In this document: piece after piece, positions 51,961 to 60,083 of the stretch
How the letters are laid out: each line of letters starts with the position of its first letter
How positions within the stretch are numbered: position 1 is the stretch's first letter
Source of the DNA: JAAYBF01 sp963715445
Lineage (GTDB): Bacteria > Actinomycetota > Thermoleophilia > Solirubrobacterales > Thermoleophilaceae
Direction: 5' to 3'
Assembly (NCBI GenBank): GCA_963715445.1
Contig: OY970240.1
Coordinates: 1,674,001-1,738,000, forward strand
DNA length: 64,000 nucleotides
The notes under the pieces: model-generated
The model's input: only the letters and a program-made list of their open reading frames with translations
Databases searched by the model: none
Told to the model about the DNA's origin: nothing
Program-made: the position numbers and the translations under genes

Positions 51961-52847
51961 CTCGCCTGCGTCGGCGCGACGGCGTCGACGATCCAGGTCG
52001 ACGCCGGGGCGATCACCCCGTCGGGCCCGGCCCAGGGCGCCAGGCCCTCGCTCAGCGCCTCGGCGATCGGCTCGTGGAGGTGGGCGGCGCGCTCGCCGGC
52101 GAGGCGAATGATCTCTCCGGCCGGCCCGATGCTCATCACCAGCGCGACCGCCTCGTCGACGTCGGTGCCGATCTTGATCGGCAGGTCGCAGCGGCGCAGC
52201 GACACGTCCTCGAAGCCGGCGCTCAGCAGGATGCCGCTGGTCGTGTCGGCGTTGCCCATCGAGAACGGGCCGGGGCCGCAGGTCGGATCGTCGTACTGCT
52301 CGGGCTTGGTCACGAACCGCTCGACGATCTGCTGCGCCCGGTAGACCCAGTCGTTCTCGACCTTCGCGCGCCAGACCACCATCACGAGCCTCCCGCCGGG
52401 GACCAGCGCCTGGCGCACGTTGCGCAGCGCGGCGACCGGATTGGCGAAGAACATCGTGCCGAAGCGCGAGAAGGCGTAGTCGAAGCGCCCGTCGAACGCC
52501 GTCCGCTCCACATCGGCGACCTCGAAGCCCACGTTGTCGATCCCCGCGGCCTCCTCGATGGCGGCGCCGATGAAGCGCGGCGAGGCGTCGACGCCGAACG
52601 CAGAGCCCTCAGGCCCGACGAGAGTCGCGAGCTGCTGCGTCGAGTCCCCGAACCCGCACCCGATGTCGAGCACGCGGTCGGACCTCCGCGGCGGGTGGAT
52701 CCGCAGCGCCTCGTCGCCGTGGGAGGCGAGGCCCGCGACCATGATGTGGCGGTACTGGACGAAGCGCTCGAACAACGGGCCGTCCCACGCTTCGATCGCC
52801 TCGGCGTTGGCCGTCGCTGACGGCTGCTCGTGCTCGGTCGTGCCCAT
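51957..52847 (-). CDS. SAM-dependent methyltransferase (UbiE/Methyltransf_25-like)
   Basis: 296 residues. Motif I VLDIGCGFGDSTQQLA (about 59-74), FGVDASPRF, and motif around FDYAFSRFGTMFF with PGGRLVMVVW. Similar proteins modify small aromatic or lipid substrates. It is 87 bp downstream of the type III polyketide synthase gene on the same strand, so O- or C-methylation of its product is a natural hypothesis. GGAG lies 6 nt before ATG 52847. Confidence 0.85.
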   Translation of the reverse strand: MGTTEHEQPSATANAEAIEAWDGPLFERFVQYRHIMVAGLASHGDEALRIHPPRRSDRVLDIGCGFGDSTQQLATLVGPEGSAFGVDASPRFIGAAIEEAAGIDNVGFEVADVERTAFDGRFDYAFSRFGTMFFANPVAALRNVRQALVPGGRLVMVVWRAKVENDWVYRAQQIVERFVTKPEQYDDPTCGPGPFSMGNADTTSGILLSAGFEDVSLRRCDLPIKIGTDVDEAVALVMSIGPAGEIIRLAGERAAHLHEPIAEALSEGLAPWAGPDGVIAPASTWIVDAVAPTQAS

Positions 52848-52934
52848 CTGAGCTCCCTGGTCGACGTTGGCTCTCTAACCGGAGGTGTTACCACCCGAGG
52901 CCGGGCGGGGCAAGTGGCGCCTGCGGAGCCGGCG

Positions 52935-54047
52935 CTACCAGCGAAGCAGCATCAGGCCGACGGTCACGCCGGGCCCGATGGTGATCATCAGCCCGAGCTC
53001 GCCGGGGTTGGGCTCGTTGCGCTCGGCGACGCCCTTGAGGACGTAGAAGCTCGAGGGCGTTCCCATGTTGCCGTGGTTGGCGAGCGTGTCGTAGCTCACC
53101 TGGACGTCGTCGCGAGAGAGCCCGAGGCCCTCCTCGACGGCCTCGATGATTCCGCGCCCGCCCGGATGGACCATCCAGTGCTTGATGCGGTCCCGCGTCA
53201 GGCCGCGGTCGGCGAGGAAGTCGTCCACGAGCCCGGGCACGCCGTCGCGGGCGATCGAGGGCAGCTCGCGGCCCATGTGCATGTAGCTGTCGTCGGCGCT
53301 GACCTTGAAGCGCACGGAGCCGAGCGTGTCCTCGACCTGGTGCACCTTTGCGGCGAGCAGGGCGGGGCCCGAGGAGGATGCGTCGCGGGTGAGGACGGCC
53401 GCCGCGCAGCCGTCGCCGAAGAGCGAGGAGCCGACGACCTTGGAGCGGTCGTCGTCGGGGTCGACCGTGGTGAGGAAGCCCGTGATGCTCTCCGCGCCGA
53501 TCACCAGCGCACGCGATTCCGGCTTCTCGAGCAGTGCTTGTGAGGCGAGCTTGAAGAGGGGCACCGCGCTCGCGCAGCCGACGCCGAGCAGGTGGTACTT
53601 GTCGGTGTCCGGGTCGAGGCCCAGCTCGTCGATCAGCCTGTGGGCCAGGGTGGGGCCGCCGAGCGAGTAGTAGTTGGCGGTGATCACCGTCGCGATCTCG
53701 CTCGGGTCGCAGTCGAGCTTGCCGACCGCCTCGAGCGCCATCTCGAGCAGATGCTCCTCGGAGCGGTCCACGCGACCCTGCAGGCGCTCGGCGAGCAGCT
53801 CCGGCGTGATCGCGAACTGGCGCCGCTCGACGCCGCAGACGCTGAAGATCCGCTCGGCGAACTCGTTGCCGCGCAGCCCCAGCATGTCGAGCATCTCGTC
53901 CTGGGTGTAGGAGGAGGAAGGGTTGACCGTCGCCAGCTCGTCGATCCGCGCCGCGAAGCGCGGGGAGCCGCCCTCGGGCTCGCGGCCCATGGGGTGCTCC
54001 CGCCGCCGCCGGGAGGGCGCTCCGTGCCTGATCTCCGCTCGCGACAT
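52935..54047 (-). CDS. Type III polyketide synthase (chalcone/stilbene synthase-like)
   Basis: 370 residues. Catalytic triad by alignment of motifs: Cys158 in GVGCASAVP, His294 in HPGGRGII, Asn327 in NHGNMGTPSS. GFLTTVDPDDDRSKVVGSSLFGDGCAAAV follows the family pattern. Bacterial type III PKSs make alkylpyrones, alkylresorcinols or naphthol products from acyl-CoA and malonyl-CoA, and the product here is unknown. ATG 54047 follows TATAAC by 7 nt, so it is leaderless. Confidence 0.88.
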   Translation of the reverse strand: MSRAEIRHGAPSRRRREHPMGREPEGGSPRFAARIDELATVNPSSSYTQDEMLDMLGLRGNEFAERIFSVCGVERRQFAITPELLAERLQGRVDRSEEHLLEMALEAVGKLDCDPSEIATVITANYYSLGGPTLAHRLIDELGLDPDTDKYHLLGVGCASAVPLFKLASQALLEKPESRALVIGAESITGFLTTVDPDDDRSKVVGSSLFGDGCAAAVLTRDASSSGPALLAAKVHQVEDTLGSVRFKVSADDSYMHMGRELPSIARDGVPGLVDDFLADRGLTRDRIKHWMVHPGGRGIIEAVEEGLGLSRDDVQVSYDTLANHGNMGTPSSFYVLKGVAERNEPNPGELGLMITIGPGVTVGLMLLRW

Positions 54048-54054
54048 CGTCGTA

Positions 54055-54082
54055 GTTATACCGAGCGGACAACGATCGGCAA
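54055..54082 (-). promoter_or_regulatory. Promoter of the type III PKS gene
   Basis: On the minus strand TTGCCG (54082-54077), 16 nt, TATAAC (54060-54055), then 7 nt to ATG 54047. The best full -35/-10 pair among the leaderless promoters of this window. Confidence 0.65.
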
Positions 54083-54150
54083 AGGCCTGCGACAGCGCGA
54101 GAGCCCTCGCGGGCGCCTCCTCGAAGGGGCGGCTGGAGGCTCCGGCGGGC

Positions 54151-54156
54151 TAGTCT
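54151..54156 (+). promoter_or_regulatory. -10 box of a leaderless gene (TAGTCT)
   Basis: TAGTCT ends 7 nt before ATG 54164. No SD and no clear -35. Confidence 0.5.
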
Positions 54157-54163
54157 GGCGCCG

Positions 54164-55102
54164 ATGCGTGCAGTCACGATCGCCGATGGTGCCCTCTCGG
54201 TCGCGGAGCACCCGGATCCGCGCCCAGGCCCGGGCGAGGTGCTCGTGGCGGTGCGCGCGGCGGGCATCAACGGCGCCGACATCCTTCAGCGCAAGGGCGC
54301 CTACCCGGCTCCGCCCGGCGCCCCGGCGGACATCCCCGGCCTCGAGCTGGCCGGCGAGGTCGTCGAGCGCGGCCCGGGCGCCGGCCGCTTCGAGAAGGGG
54401 GACCGGGTGGCGGCGGTCGTCGGCGGCGGAGGGCAGGCGGAGCTCGCGGTCCTGCACGAGCGGGCCGCCATGCCCGTGCCCGCATCGCTCGACTGGGCGC
54501 AGGCCGGCGGTCTCGCCGAGGTCTTCGTGACGGCGCACGACGCGATCTTCAGCCAGGGCGCGCTGCGCCCGGGGGAGCGGCTGCTCGTCCACGGCGGGGC
54601 CGGGGGCGTGGGCACCGCCGCCATCCAGCTCGGTCGCGCCGCGGGCGCGCGCGTCACGGCCACGGTGCGCAACGAGGCGCTGCGGCCGGAGGTAGAGCGC
54701 CTCGGCGCCGAGGCGATCCCGGTCGAGGGGTATGAGGAGCGCGGGCCGTTCGACGTCGTGCTGGAGCTGATCGGCGCGCCGAACATGGCGGGCAACCTCA
54801 AGGCGCTCGCCACCGGCGGCCGGATCGTGGTGATCGGCGTCGGTGCCGGCTTCAAGGCCGAGGTCAACCTGCTCGCCGTGATGGGCAAGCGCGCCGTGGT
54901 GCGCGGCTCGACGCTGCGCGCGCGTCCGCTCGAGGAGAAGGCGATCGCGATGCGCCTCGTCGAAGCTGAGGTCCTGCCGCTGTTCGAGTCGGGCGCCCTG
55001 ACGGTGCCGGTCGCGGCAACCTTCCCGCTGGACGAGGTGGAGGCTGCCTACGAGCGCTTCACCGCGGGCGGCAAGCTCGGCAAGATCGTCCTGACCATCT
55101 AG
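54164..55102 (+). CDS. Quinone oxidoreductase-like MDR protein
   Basis: 312 residues. Zinc-free MDR: AGINGADILQRKGAYP, NADPH-binding VHGGAGGVGTAAIQLGRAAG (about 144-163), and the C-terminal DEVEAAYERFTAGGKLGKIVL. Resembles NADPH:quinone reductases (QorA type). The substrate is unknown. Leaderless by position. The stop TAG overlaps the TAG of the convergent TetR gene in CTAG. Confidence 0.88.
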   Translation: MRAVTIADGALSVAEHPDPRPGPGEVLVAVRAAGINGADILQRKGAYPAPPGAPADIPGLELAGEVVERGPGAGRFEKGDRVAAVVGGGGQAELAVLHERAAMPVPASLDWAQAGGLAEVFVTAHDAIFSQGALRPGERLLVHGGAGGVGTAAIQLGRAAGARVTATVRNEALRPEVERLGAEAIPVEGYEERGPFDVVLELIGAPNMAGNLKALATGGRIVVIGVGAGFKAEVNLLAVMGKRAVVRGSTLRARPLEEKAIAMRLVEAEVLPLFESGALTVPVAATFPLDEVEAAYERFTAGGKLGKIVLTI

Positions 55103-55695
55103 AGGCGAAGGCCTTCGAGCAGGCCGAGCAGCGCCGGCTCGACCTCCGCCCGCGCGGCCGCGGGATCGGCGGCGTTGGCGATGACCATCCCGGCCTCGCC
55201 CATCGCTCCGAGCATCAGGTGCGCGAGCGGGCGGACCGGCTGGGGGCGCAGCACGCCGGTGTCCATCCCTCCCTGCAGGCCCGCGATGACGATTCCCAGG
55301 CCATGGCGCATGTCGATCTCGCGCCACTCCTCCCAGCCGAGCACCGAGGGCGCGTCGATCAGCGTGATGCGCGTGATGGCGGGGTCGGTGCACACGTCCA
55401 GGTAGGCGTGCGTGCCGACCACCAGCATCTCGAAGGGGTCCGTGCCGGCGCCCGCCATCTGTGCGCCGATCGCCTCCATCACCTCGCCCTCGATCTGCTC
55501 GTGGACGGCGCGGAAGAGGTCCTTCTTGTCCGTGAAGTGGTGGTAGAGGGCGCCTCGGGTGAGCTCGGCGCGACGGACGATCTCCTCGGTCCCGACGCCG
55601 CCGTAGCCGCGCTCGGTGAACAGCTCCCGCGCGGCGCGGAGCAGCGTCGAGCGGGTCGCCTCGCCCTGCTCTGCCTTGGTCGTCCGGGTTTCCAT
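55099..55695 (-). CDS. TetR-family transcriptional regulator
   Basis: 198 residues from ATG 55695. HTH at about 18-60 (LLRAARELFTERGYGGVGTEEIVRRAELTRGALYHHFTDKKDLFRAV) is textbook TetR. The C-terminal ligand domain is not specific. GGAG lies 5 nt upstream of ATG 55695. In-frame GTG 55725 and ATG 55722 would put the start in or beside the operator. Probably represses itself and the divergent hydrolase gene via the palindrome at 55724-55744. Confidence 0.88.
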   Translation of the reverse strand: METRTTKAEQGEATRSTLLRAARELFTERGYGGVGTEEIVRRAELTRGALYHHFTDKKDLFRAVHEQIEGEVMEAIGAQMAGAGTDPFEMLVVGTHAYLDVCTDPAITRITLIDAPSVLGWEEWREIDMRHGLGIVIAGLQGGMDTGVLRPQPVRPLAHLMLGAMGEAGMVIANAADPAAARAEVEPALLGLLEGLRL

Positions 55696-55723
55696 TGTCG
55701 CTCCGAGCCTACTGCTTTGCATC

Positions 55724-55744
55724 ACATACAGACAGTCTGTATGT
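55724..55744. promoter_or_regulatory. Perfect 21-bp palindrome, probable TetR operator
   Basis: ACATACAGAC (55724-55733), A, GTCTGTATGT (55735-55744): ten matched positions per arm. It lies between the divergent TetR and hydrolase genes and overlaps TATGTT, a likely -10 box of the hydrolase gene, so binding would block RNA polymerase. Confidence 0.8.
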
Positions 55745-55785
55745 TAATCGGAGTTGACGGCAAGACAAGCGAGAAGGGATCCACG

Positions 55786-56688
55786 ATGAGCTCCACCATC
55801 ACCTCCGACCCCACCAGCTGGCGCGCTCCAGCACTCGGGGAGGCGCGCACTCTCGACCTGCCGAGCGGGCCGCTCGCGTACCACGACGTGGGAACGGGGC
55901 CGGCGCTCGTCTTCGTCCACGGGCTGCTGGTCAACGCCAACCTCTGGCGCAAGGTCGTCGAGCGCCTCTCGGGCGAGTTCCGCTGCATCGCGCTCGACCT
56001 TCCGCTCGGCTCGCACAACGTGCCGCTGGCGGCGGGGGCCCCGAACGGCCCGGTCGAGGTGGCCGCGAGGATCGCCGATGCGATCGAGGCGCTCGACCTG
56101 ACCGACGTGACGCTGATCGGCAACGACAGCGGCGGCGCGCTCTCCCAGATCGTGGTCACCACGCGGCCCGAGCGGATCGGCCGGCTGGTGCTCACCTCGT
56201 GCGACTACCGCGACAACTTCCCGCCGAAGCTCTTCTCCTACTTCAAGCCGGCGGCGATGGTGCCGGGCATGATGTGGGCGCTGCTTCAGCCGATGCGACT
56301 TCGGCTCGCCCGGCGCACGCCGATCGCCTTCGGCTGGCTCACCAAGAGGCCGATCGACCGCGCCGCCGAGGACTCCTACATCCTCCCGGCCATCACGAAG
56401 GCCGCCATCCGCAACGACGCGCGCACCTTCATCAAGGGCGCCGACACGGCCCAGACGAACGCGGCGGCCGACCGCCTTCCCCAGTTCGACAAGCCGGCGC
56501 TGATGGCGTGGTCGGCCGACGACCGGGTGTTCCCGGTGGCCGACGCCCACAAGCTCGCCGCGGACCTGCCGAATGGCCGCGTCGAGCTGGTAGAGGACGC
56601 CTACACCTTCTCGATGGAGGACAACCCCGCCCAGCTCTCCGAGCTGATCTCCGCCTTCGTCCGCGAGCCGGGGGACATCAGGGCATGA
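55786..56688 (+). CDS. Alpha/beta hydrolase
   Basis: 300 residues. Oxyanion region VFVHGLLVNANLWRKV, nucleophile elbow LIGNDSGGALSQ (Asp in the nucleophile position, as in dehalogenases and epoxide hydrolases) and acid region WSADDRVFPV. At the usual catalytic His (pattern DAXHF) it reads DAYTFSMEDNP, so the His is missing and the enzyme may be inactive or use another base. ATG 55786 with SD GAAGGG. Controlled by the adjacent TetR operator. The stop overlaps the next gene (ATGA). Confidence 0.85.
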   Translation: MSSTITSDPTSWRAPALGEARTLDLPSGPLAYHDVGTGPALVFVHGLLVNANLWRKVVERLSGEFRCIALDLPLGSHNVPLAAGAPNGPVEVAARIADAIEALDLTDVTLIGNDSGGALSQIVVTTRPERIGRLVLTSCDYRDNFPPKLFSYFKPAAMVPGMMWALLQPMRLRLARRTPIAFGWLTKRPIDRAAEDSYILPAITKAAIRNDARTFIKGADTAQTNAAADRLPQFDKPALMAWSADDRVFPVADAHKLAADLPNGRVELVEDAYTFSMEDNPAQLSELISAFVREPGDIRA

Positions 56689-57131
56689 CCGCGGAGGCGC
56701 TCAACCGGACAGCGGCTGGGATCGCGCTCGCGGTCGGCGTCGGGGCCTATCTCGCGCCCGAGCGCCTGCTCCGTCTCTATGGCGTCCGGGAGGAGCTGAC
56801 CGGCGCCGGCGCATTCGGCTGGCGTCTGTTTGCCGCGCGCAACCTCGTCGTCGGGGCGGCCGCCTGGCACGGGAACGAGGCCGCGCGTGCGGCAATCGTC
56901 CCCGTGCAGTTGCTCGACCAGGCGGTGTTCGCGTGGGCGGCGAGGACTCGGGCGGTTCCCGCCCCGGCCGCCGCGGCGGCGAGCCTCACGTCGGCCGGGC
57001 TGATCGCCATGGCCGTCGCCGCTCGCCTTCCGCCTAGCTCAAGCGCTCGACGATCATCGCCTCGCCCTGACCACCGGCGACGCACATCGTCTCGATGCCG
57101 ATCGTCTTGTCATCGGTCTCGAGGCCGTTGA
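56685..57131 (+). CDS. Small membrane protein, DUF4267-like
   Basis: 148 residues from ATG 56685 in an ATGA overlap with the hydrolase gene. Three or four hydrophobic helices (about 8-26, 43-60, 66-88 and 93-108), with RLLRLYGV and GWRLFAARNLVVGAAA typical of the DUF4267-like group. The last 33 or so residues are Arg/Ser-rich and antisense to the thiolase 3' end. There is no stop before 57129, so the genes overlap tail to tail by 98 bp. Confidence 0.6.
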   Translation: MTAEALNRTAAGIALAVGVGAYLAPERLLRLYGVREELTGAGAFGWRLFAARNLVVGAAAWHGNEAARAAIVPVQLLDQAVFAWAARTRAVPAPAAAAASLTSAGLIAMAVAARLPPSSSARRSSPRPDHRRRTSSRCRSSCHRSRGR

Positions 57132-58197
57132 GCAGGGTGGTCATGATGCGCACGCCCGTCTGGCCGAACGGGTGGCCGAGGGCGATCGCCCCGCCGTGCG
57201 GGTTCATCTTGTCGAGCGCGATGCCGCACTCGTCCATGATCGGGATCACCTGAGCGGCGAACGCCTCGTTGAGCTCCACGGTGTCCACGTCGTCGATCGT
57301 CATGCCAGCGCGGTCGAGCGCCTTCTTGATCGCGCCGATCGGGGCGACTCCCATGTACTCGGGTTCGTTGCCCCAGGTCGCGGCCGTGATGATCCGGGCG
57401 CGCGGCTTCAGGCCGAGCTCCTCGGCCTTCGTATCGGACATGATCAGCGCGGCCGCCGCGCCGTCGTTGAGCGGGCAGGAGTTGCCGGCGGTCACGCCGC
57501 CGCCGCCGAACGCCTCGGGCAGCGAGGCCAGCTTCTCGAGGGTGGACGAGGCGCGCGGGCCGTCGTCCTTGGAGACCACGGTGCCGTCGGGCAGGGTCAC
57601 CGGGATGATCTCGCGGTCGAAGAAGCCGTCCTCCTGCGACTTGACCGCCAGCTCCTGTGAGCGCTGGGCGTACTCGTCCATCTGCTCGCGGGTGACGCCG
57701 TACTTCTTGGCGACGTTGACGGCCGTGTCGCCCATCTGGATGTAGACGTCGGGCTGTCCGGGCTCCTTGCCCTGCAGCTTCTCGTTCTGGTCGGCGCCGC
57801 CGGCTACCTCCTGGCGCTCGTTGTACTGCGAGACGAACTCGACTCCGGAGGCGATGTACACGTCGCCCTGGCCGGCCTTGACGTTGTTGGCGGCGTAGCG
57901 GATCGCATCGAGGCCGGAGGCGCAGTAGCGCGACACGGTGACCCCGTTGACGCTCTGCGGAAGCTTCTCGGAGAGCAGGGCGATGATCCGGCCGATGTTG
58001 AAGGCCTGCTTGCCCTGGGGGAACCCGCAGCCGGTGATGACCTCCTCGACCAGTGCGGGGTCGAGGCCCGGGTTGCGCTCGAGGAGCTGGTCCACGATGA
58101 ACGCGCCGGTGGTGTCAGGGCGCAGGGGGGCGAGGGAGCCCTTGAACGCGCGGCCGATAGGGGTACGGACCGCGTCGACGATCACTGCTTCAGGCAT
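57034..58197 (-). CDS. Acetyl-CoA C-acyltransferase (thiolase, FadA-like)
   Basis: 387 residues. Active-site Cys in SRYCASGLDAIRYA (about residue 92), NEAFAAQVIPI, catalytic His in GGAIALGHPFGQTG, and Cys in MCVAGGQG. More FadA-like than the thiolase at 41398. Probably acts in beta-oxidation with the adjacent SDR gene. SD AGGAGAAG about 8 nt before ATG 58197. Confidence 0.92.
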   Translation of the reverse strand: MPEAVIVDAVRTPIGRAFKGSLAPLRPDTTGAFIVDQLLERNPGLDPALVEEVITGCGFPQGKQAFNIGRIIALLSEKLPQSVNGVTVSRYCASGLDAIRYAANNVKAGQGDVYIASGVEFVSQYNERQEVAGGADQNEKLQGKEPGQPDVYIQMGDTAVNVAKKYGVTREQMDEYAQRSQELAVKSQEDGFFDREIIPVTLPDGTVVSKDDGPRASSTLEKLASLPEAFGGGGVTAGNSCPLNDGAAAALIMSDTKAEELGLKPRARIITAATWGNEPEYMGVAPIGAIKKALDRAGMTIDDVDTVELNEAFAAQVIPIMDECGIALDKMNPHGGAIALGHPFGQTGVRIMTTLLNGLETDDKTIGIETMCVAGGQGEAMIVERLS

Positions 58198-58258
58198 GAG
58201 GGAGGCTTCTCCTGTCGGGGAACTCGAGCGTTTTGGGAGGCGAACTCTACGCGTGCGG

Positions 58259-59026
58259 CTACTTGGGCGGCATTCGCAGGGCGCCGTCGAGGCGGATCGT
58301 CTCGCCGTTCAGCATCGGGTTCTCGGCGATCGTGAGGGCGAGCCTCGCGTACTCCTCGGGGCGGCCCAGCCGCGGCGGGAAGGGCACGCCGGCGCCGAGG
58401 GCCAGGCGCGCCTCCTCGGGGAGGGCGGCCAGCAGAGGCGTGTCGAAGAGGCCGGGAGCGATCGTGCACACGCGGATGCCGCGGCCGGCCAGGTCGCGTG
58501 CGGCCGGGAGCGTCATGCCGACGATCCCGCTCTTCGAGGAGGCGTAGGCGATCTGCCCGATCTGGCCGTCGTAGGCGGCGATCGACGCCGTCATCACCAC
58601 CGCGCCGCGCTCTCCCTCTTCGTCGGGCGCGTTGTCGTTCATCGCCGCGGCCGTCACGCGCAGCACGTTGAACATGCCGATCAGGTTGACCCGGATGACG
58701 GTCTCGAACGGCAGCAGTTGATGGGGCCCGCGCTTGGAGACGACCTTCTCCGCCCATCCGACCCCGGCGCAGCCCACGGCCAGGCGCAGCTCTCCGAAGG
58801 AGTCCGCCGCGGCGGCCACGGCCGCCTGCACCTCGTCCTCGGAGGTCACGTCGCAGTGGAGCGCCAGCGCTCCGTTGCCGAGCTCCTCGGCGAGGGCGCT
58901 CGCCTTCTCGTCGTTGACGTCCGCGATCGCCACTCGCGCGCCCCGCGCGGCGAGCGCGCGTGCGGTGGCCTCGCCGAGCCCGGAGGCCCCGCCCGATATG
59001 AATGCGCCGACTCCCTCGATCTTCAT
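58259..59026 (-). CDS. SDR-family 3-hydroxyacyl-CoA dehydrogenase-like oxidoreductase
   Basis: 255 residues. GGASGLGEA (about 12-20) binds the cofactor, VDVTSEDEV-type CDVTS, AYASSKSGIVGMTL carries the Tyr-X3-Lys catalytic pair, and APGLFDTPLL follows. Close to the HSD10-like SDRs that act on 3-hydroxyacyl-CoA. ATG 59026 follows TAGAGT by 8 nt on the minus strand. A longer in-frame reading would run into the divergent glpX. 61 bp from the thiolase. Confidence 0.88.
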   Translation of the reverse strand: MKIEGVGAFISGGASGLGEATARALAARGARVAIADVNDEKASALAEELGNGALALHCDVTSEDEVQAAVAAAADSFGELRLAVGCAGVGWAEKVVSKRGPHQLLPFETVIRVNLIGMFNVLRVTAAAMNDNAPDEEGERGAVVMTASIAAYDGQIGQIAYASSKSGIVGMTLPAARDLAGRGIRVCTIAPGLFDTPLLAALPEEARLALGAGVPFPPRLGRPEEYARLALTIAENPMLNGETIRLDGALRMPPK

Positions 59027-59034
59027 GGGCGGGA

Positions 59035-59040
59035 ACTCTA
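59035..59040 (-). promoter_or_regulatory. -10 box of a leaderless gene (TAGAGT)
   Basis: On the minus strand TAGAGT ends 8 nt before ATG 59026. It is paired with TAGGGT of glpX in a 52-bp divergent spacer. Confidence 0.5.
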
Positions 59041-59065
59041 GGGGCCCGCTGGACGGGAGTTGGCA

Positions 59066-59071
59066 TAGGGT
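59066..59071 (+). promoter_or_regulatory. -10 box of glpX (TAGGGT)
   Basis: TAGGGT ends 7 nt before ATG 59079, with no SD, suggesting leaderless transcription of glpX. Confidence 0.5.
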
Positions 59072-59078
59072 CCAGCCG

Positions 59079-60083
59079 ATGAGCGAAGCCGCTGCAGCAA
59101 TCCGCCCTGACCGCAATCTGGCGCTCGAGCTGGTGCGAACCACCGAGTACGCGGCGATCGCCGCAGCCCGCTGGATCGGGCGAGGCGAGAAGGAGTCCGC
59201 CGACGGCGCGGCCGTTGACGCCATGCGCCTGATGCTGGACACGGTGCGGATGAACGGCACCGTGGTGATCGGCGAGGGCGAGAAGGACGAGGCGCCGATG
59301 CTCTACAACGGCGAGCGGATCGGCGACGGATCCCCGCCCGAGGTGGACATCGCCGTCGACCCGCTCGAGGGGACCGAGCTCTGCGCGCACGGCCTGCCGA
59401 ACTCGCTCGCGGTGATCGCGCTCGCCGAGCGCGGCACGATGTTCGACCCGGGCCCGTGCGTCTACATGGAGAAGATGGCGACGTCGAAGGATCTCGCGCA
59501 TCTGCTCGACTTCGATCGCCCGCTGACGGAGACGCTGAAGCTGATCGCCGAGGCGAAGGGCACGCCGATCGGCGACGTGATGGTAATCATGCTCGACCGC
59601 CCGCGCCACGACGATGCGGTGCGCGAGATCCGCGAGGCCGGCGCGAGGATCCGCTTCATCCCGCACGGCGACGTCTCGGCGGCGCTGATCGCCGTGACCC
59701 AGGGCTCGCCGGTCGACCTCCTCTGGGGCATCGGCGGAACCCCCGAGGGCGTTCTCTCCGCGGCTGCCATCAAGTGCATCGGCGGCTCGATCATCGGCCG
59801 GCTGTGGCCGCGCGACGACGAAGAGCGTCAGGCCGCGATCGACCAGGGCTACGACCTCGACGAGGTGCTCGACACCGATCGGCTGGTGGCCGGCGACGAC
59901 GTCTTCTTCTGCGCGACCGGGGTCACGAGCGGCGACATGCTCGCGGGCGTGCACTTCCAGGGCCCCGAGGGGGCGACCACCGAGTCGCTGGTGATGCGCT
60001 CGCGCTCGGGCACCGTCCGGCGTGTGCACGCCACCCATGACCGCGCGAAGCTGCGCGAGCTGACCGGCGACAAGCTCGGCTAG
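59079..60083 (+). CDS. glpX: Fructose-1,6-bisphosphatase class II
   Basis: 334 residues, full length. Metal-binding GEGEKDEAPML (about 63-73) and DIAVDPLEGTEL (about 88-99), then GGTPEGVLSAAAIKCIGG and SGDMLAGV. It hydrolyses fructose 1,6-bisphosphate in gluconeogenesis. This class is the usual FBPase of Actinobacteria. ATG 59079 is chosen from the -10 box and the family start. The stop overlaps that of the convergent gene in CTAG. Confidence 0.95.
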   Translation: MSEAAAAIRPDRNLALELVRTTEYAAIAAARWIGRGEKESADGAAVDAMRLMLDTVRMNGTVVIGEGEKDEAPMLYNGERIGDGSPPEVDIAVDPLEGTELCAHGLPNSLAVIALAERGTMFDPGPCVYMEKMATSKDLAHLLDFDRPLTETLKLIAEAKGTPIGDVMVIMLDRPRHDDAVREIREAGARIRFIPHGDVSAALIAVTQGSPVDLLWGIGGTPEGVLSAAAIKCIGGSIIGRLWPRDDEERQAAIDQGYDLDEVLDTDRLVAGDDVFFCATGVTSGDMLAGVHFQGPEGATTESLVMRSRSGTVRRVHATHDRAKLRELTGDKLG

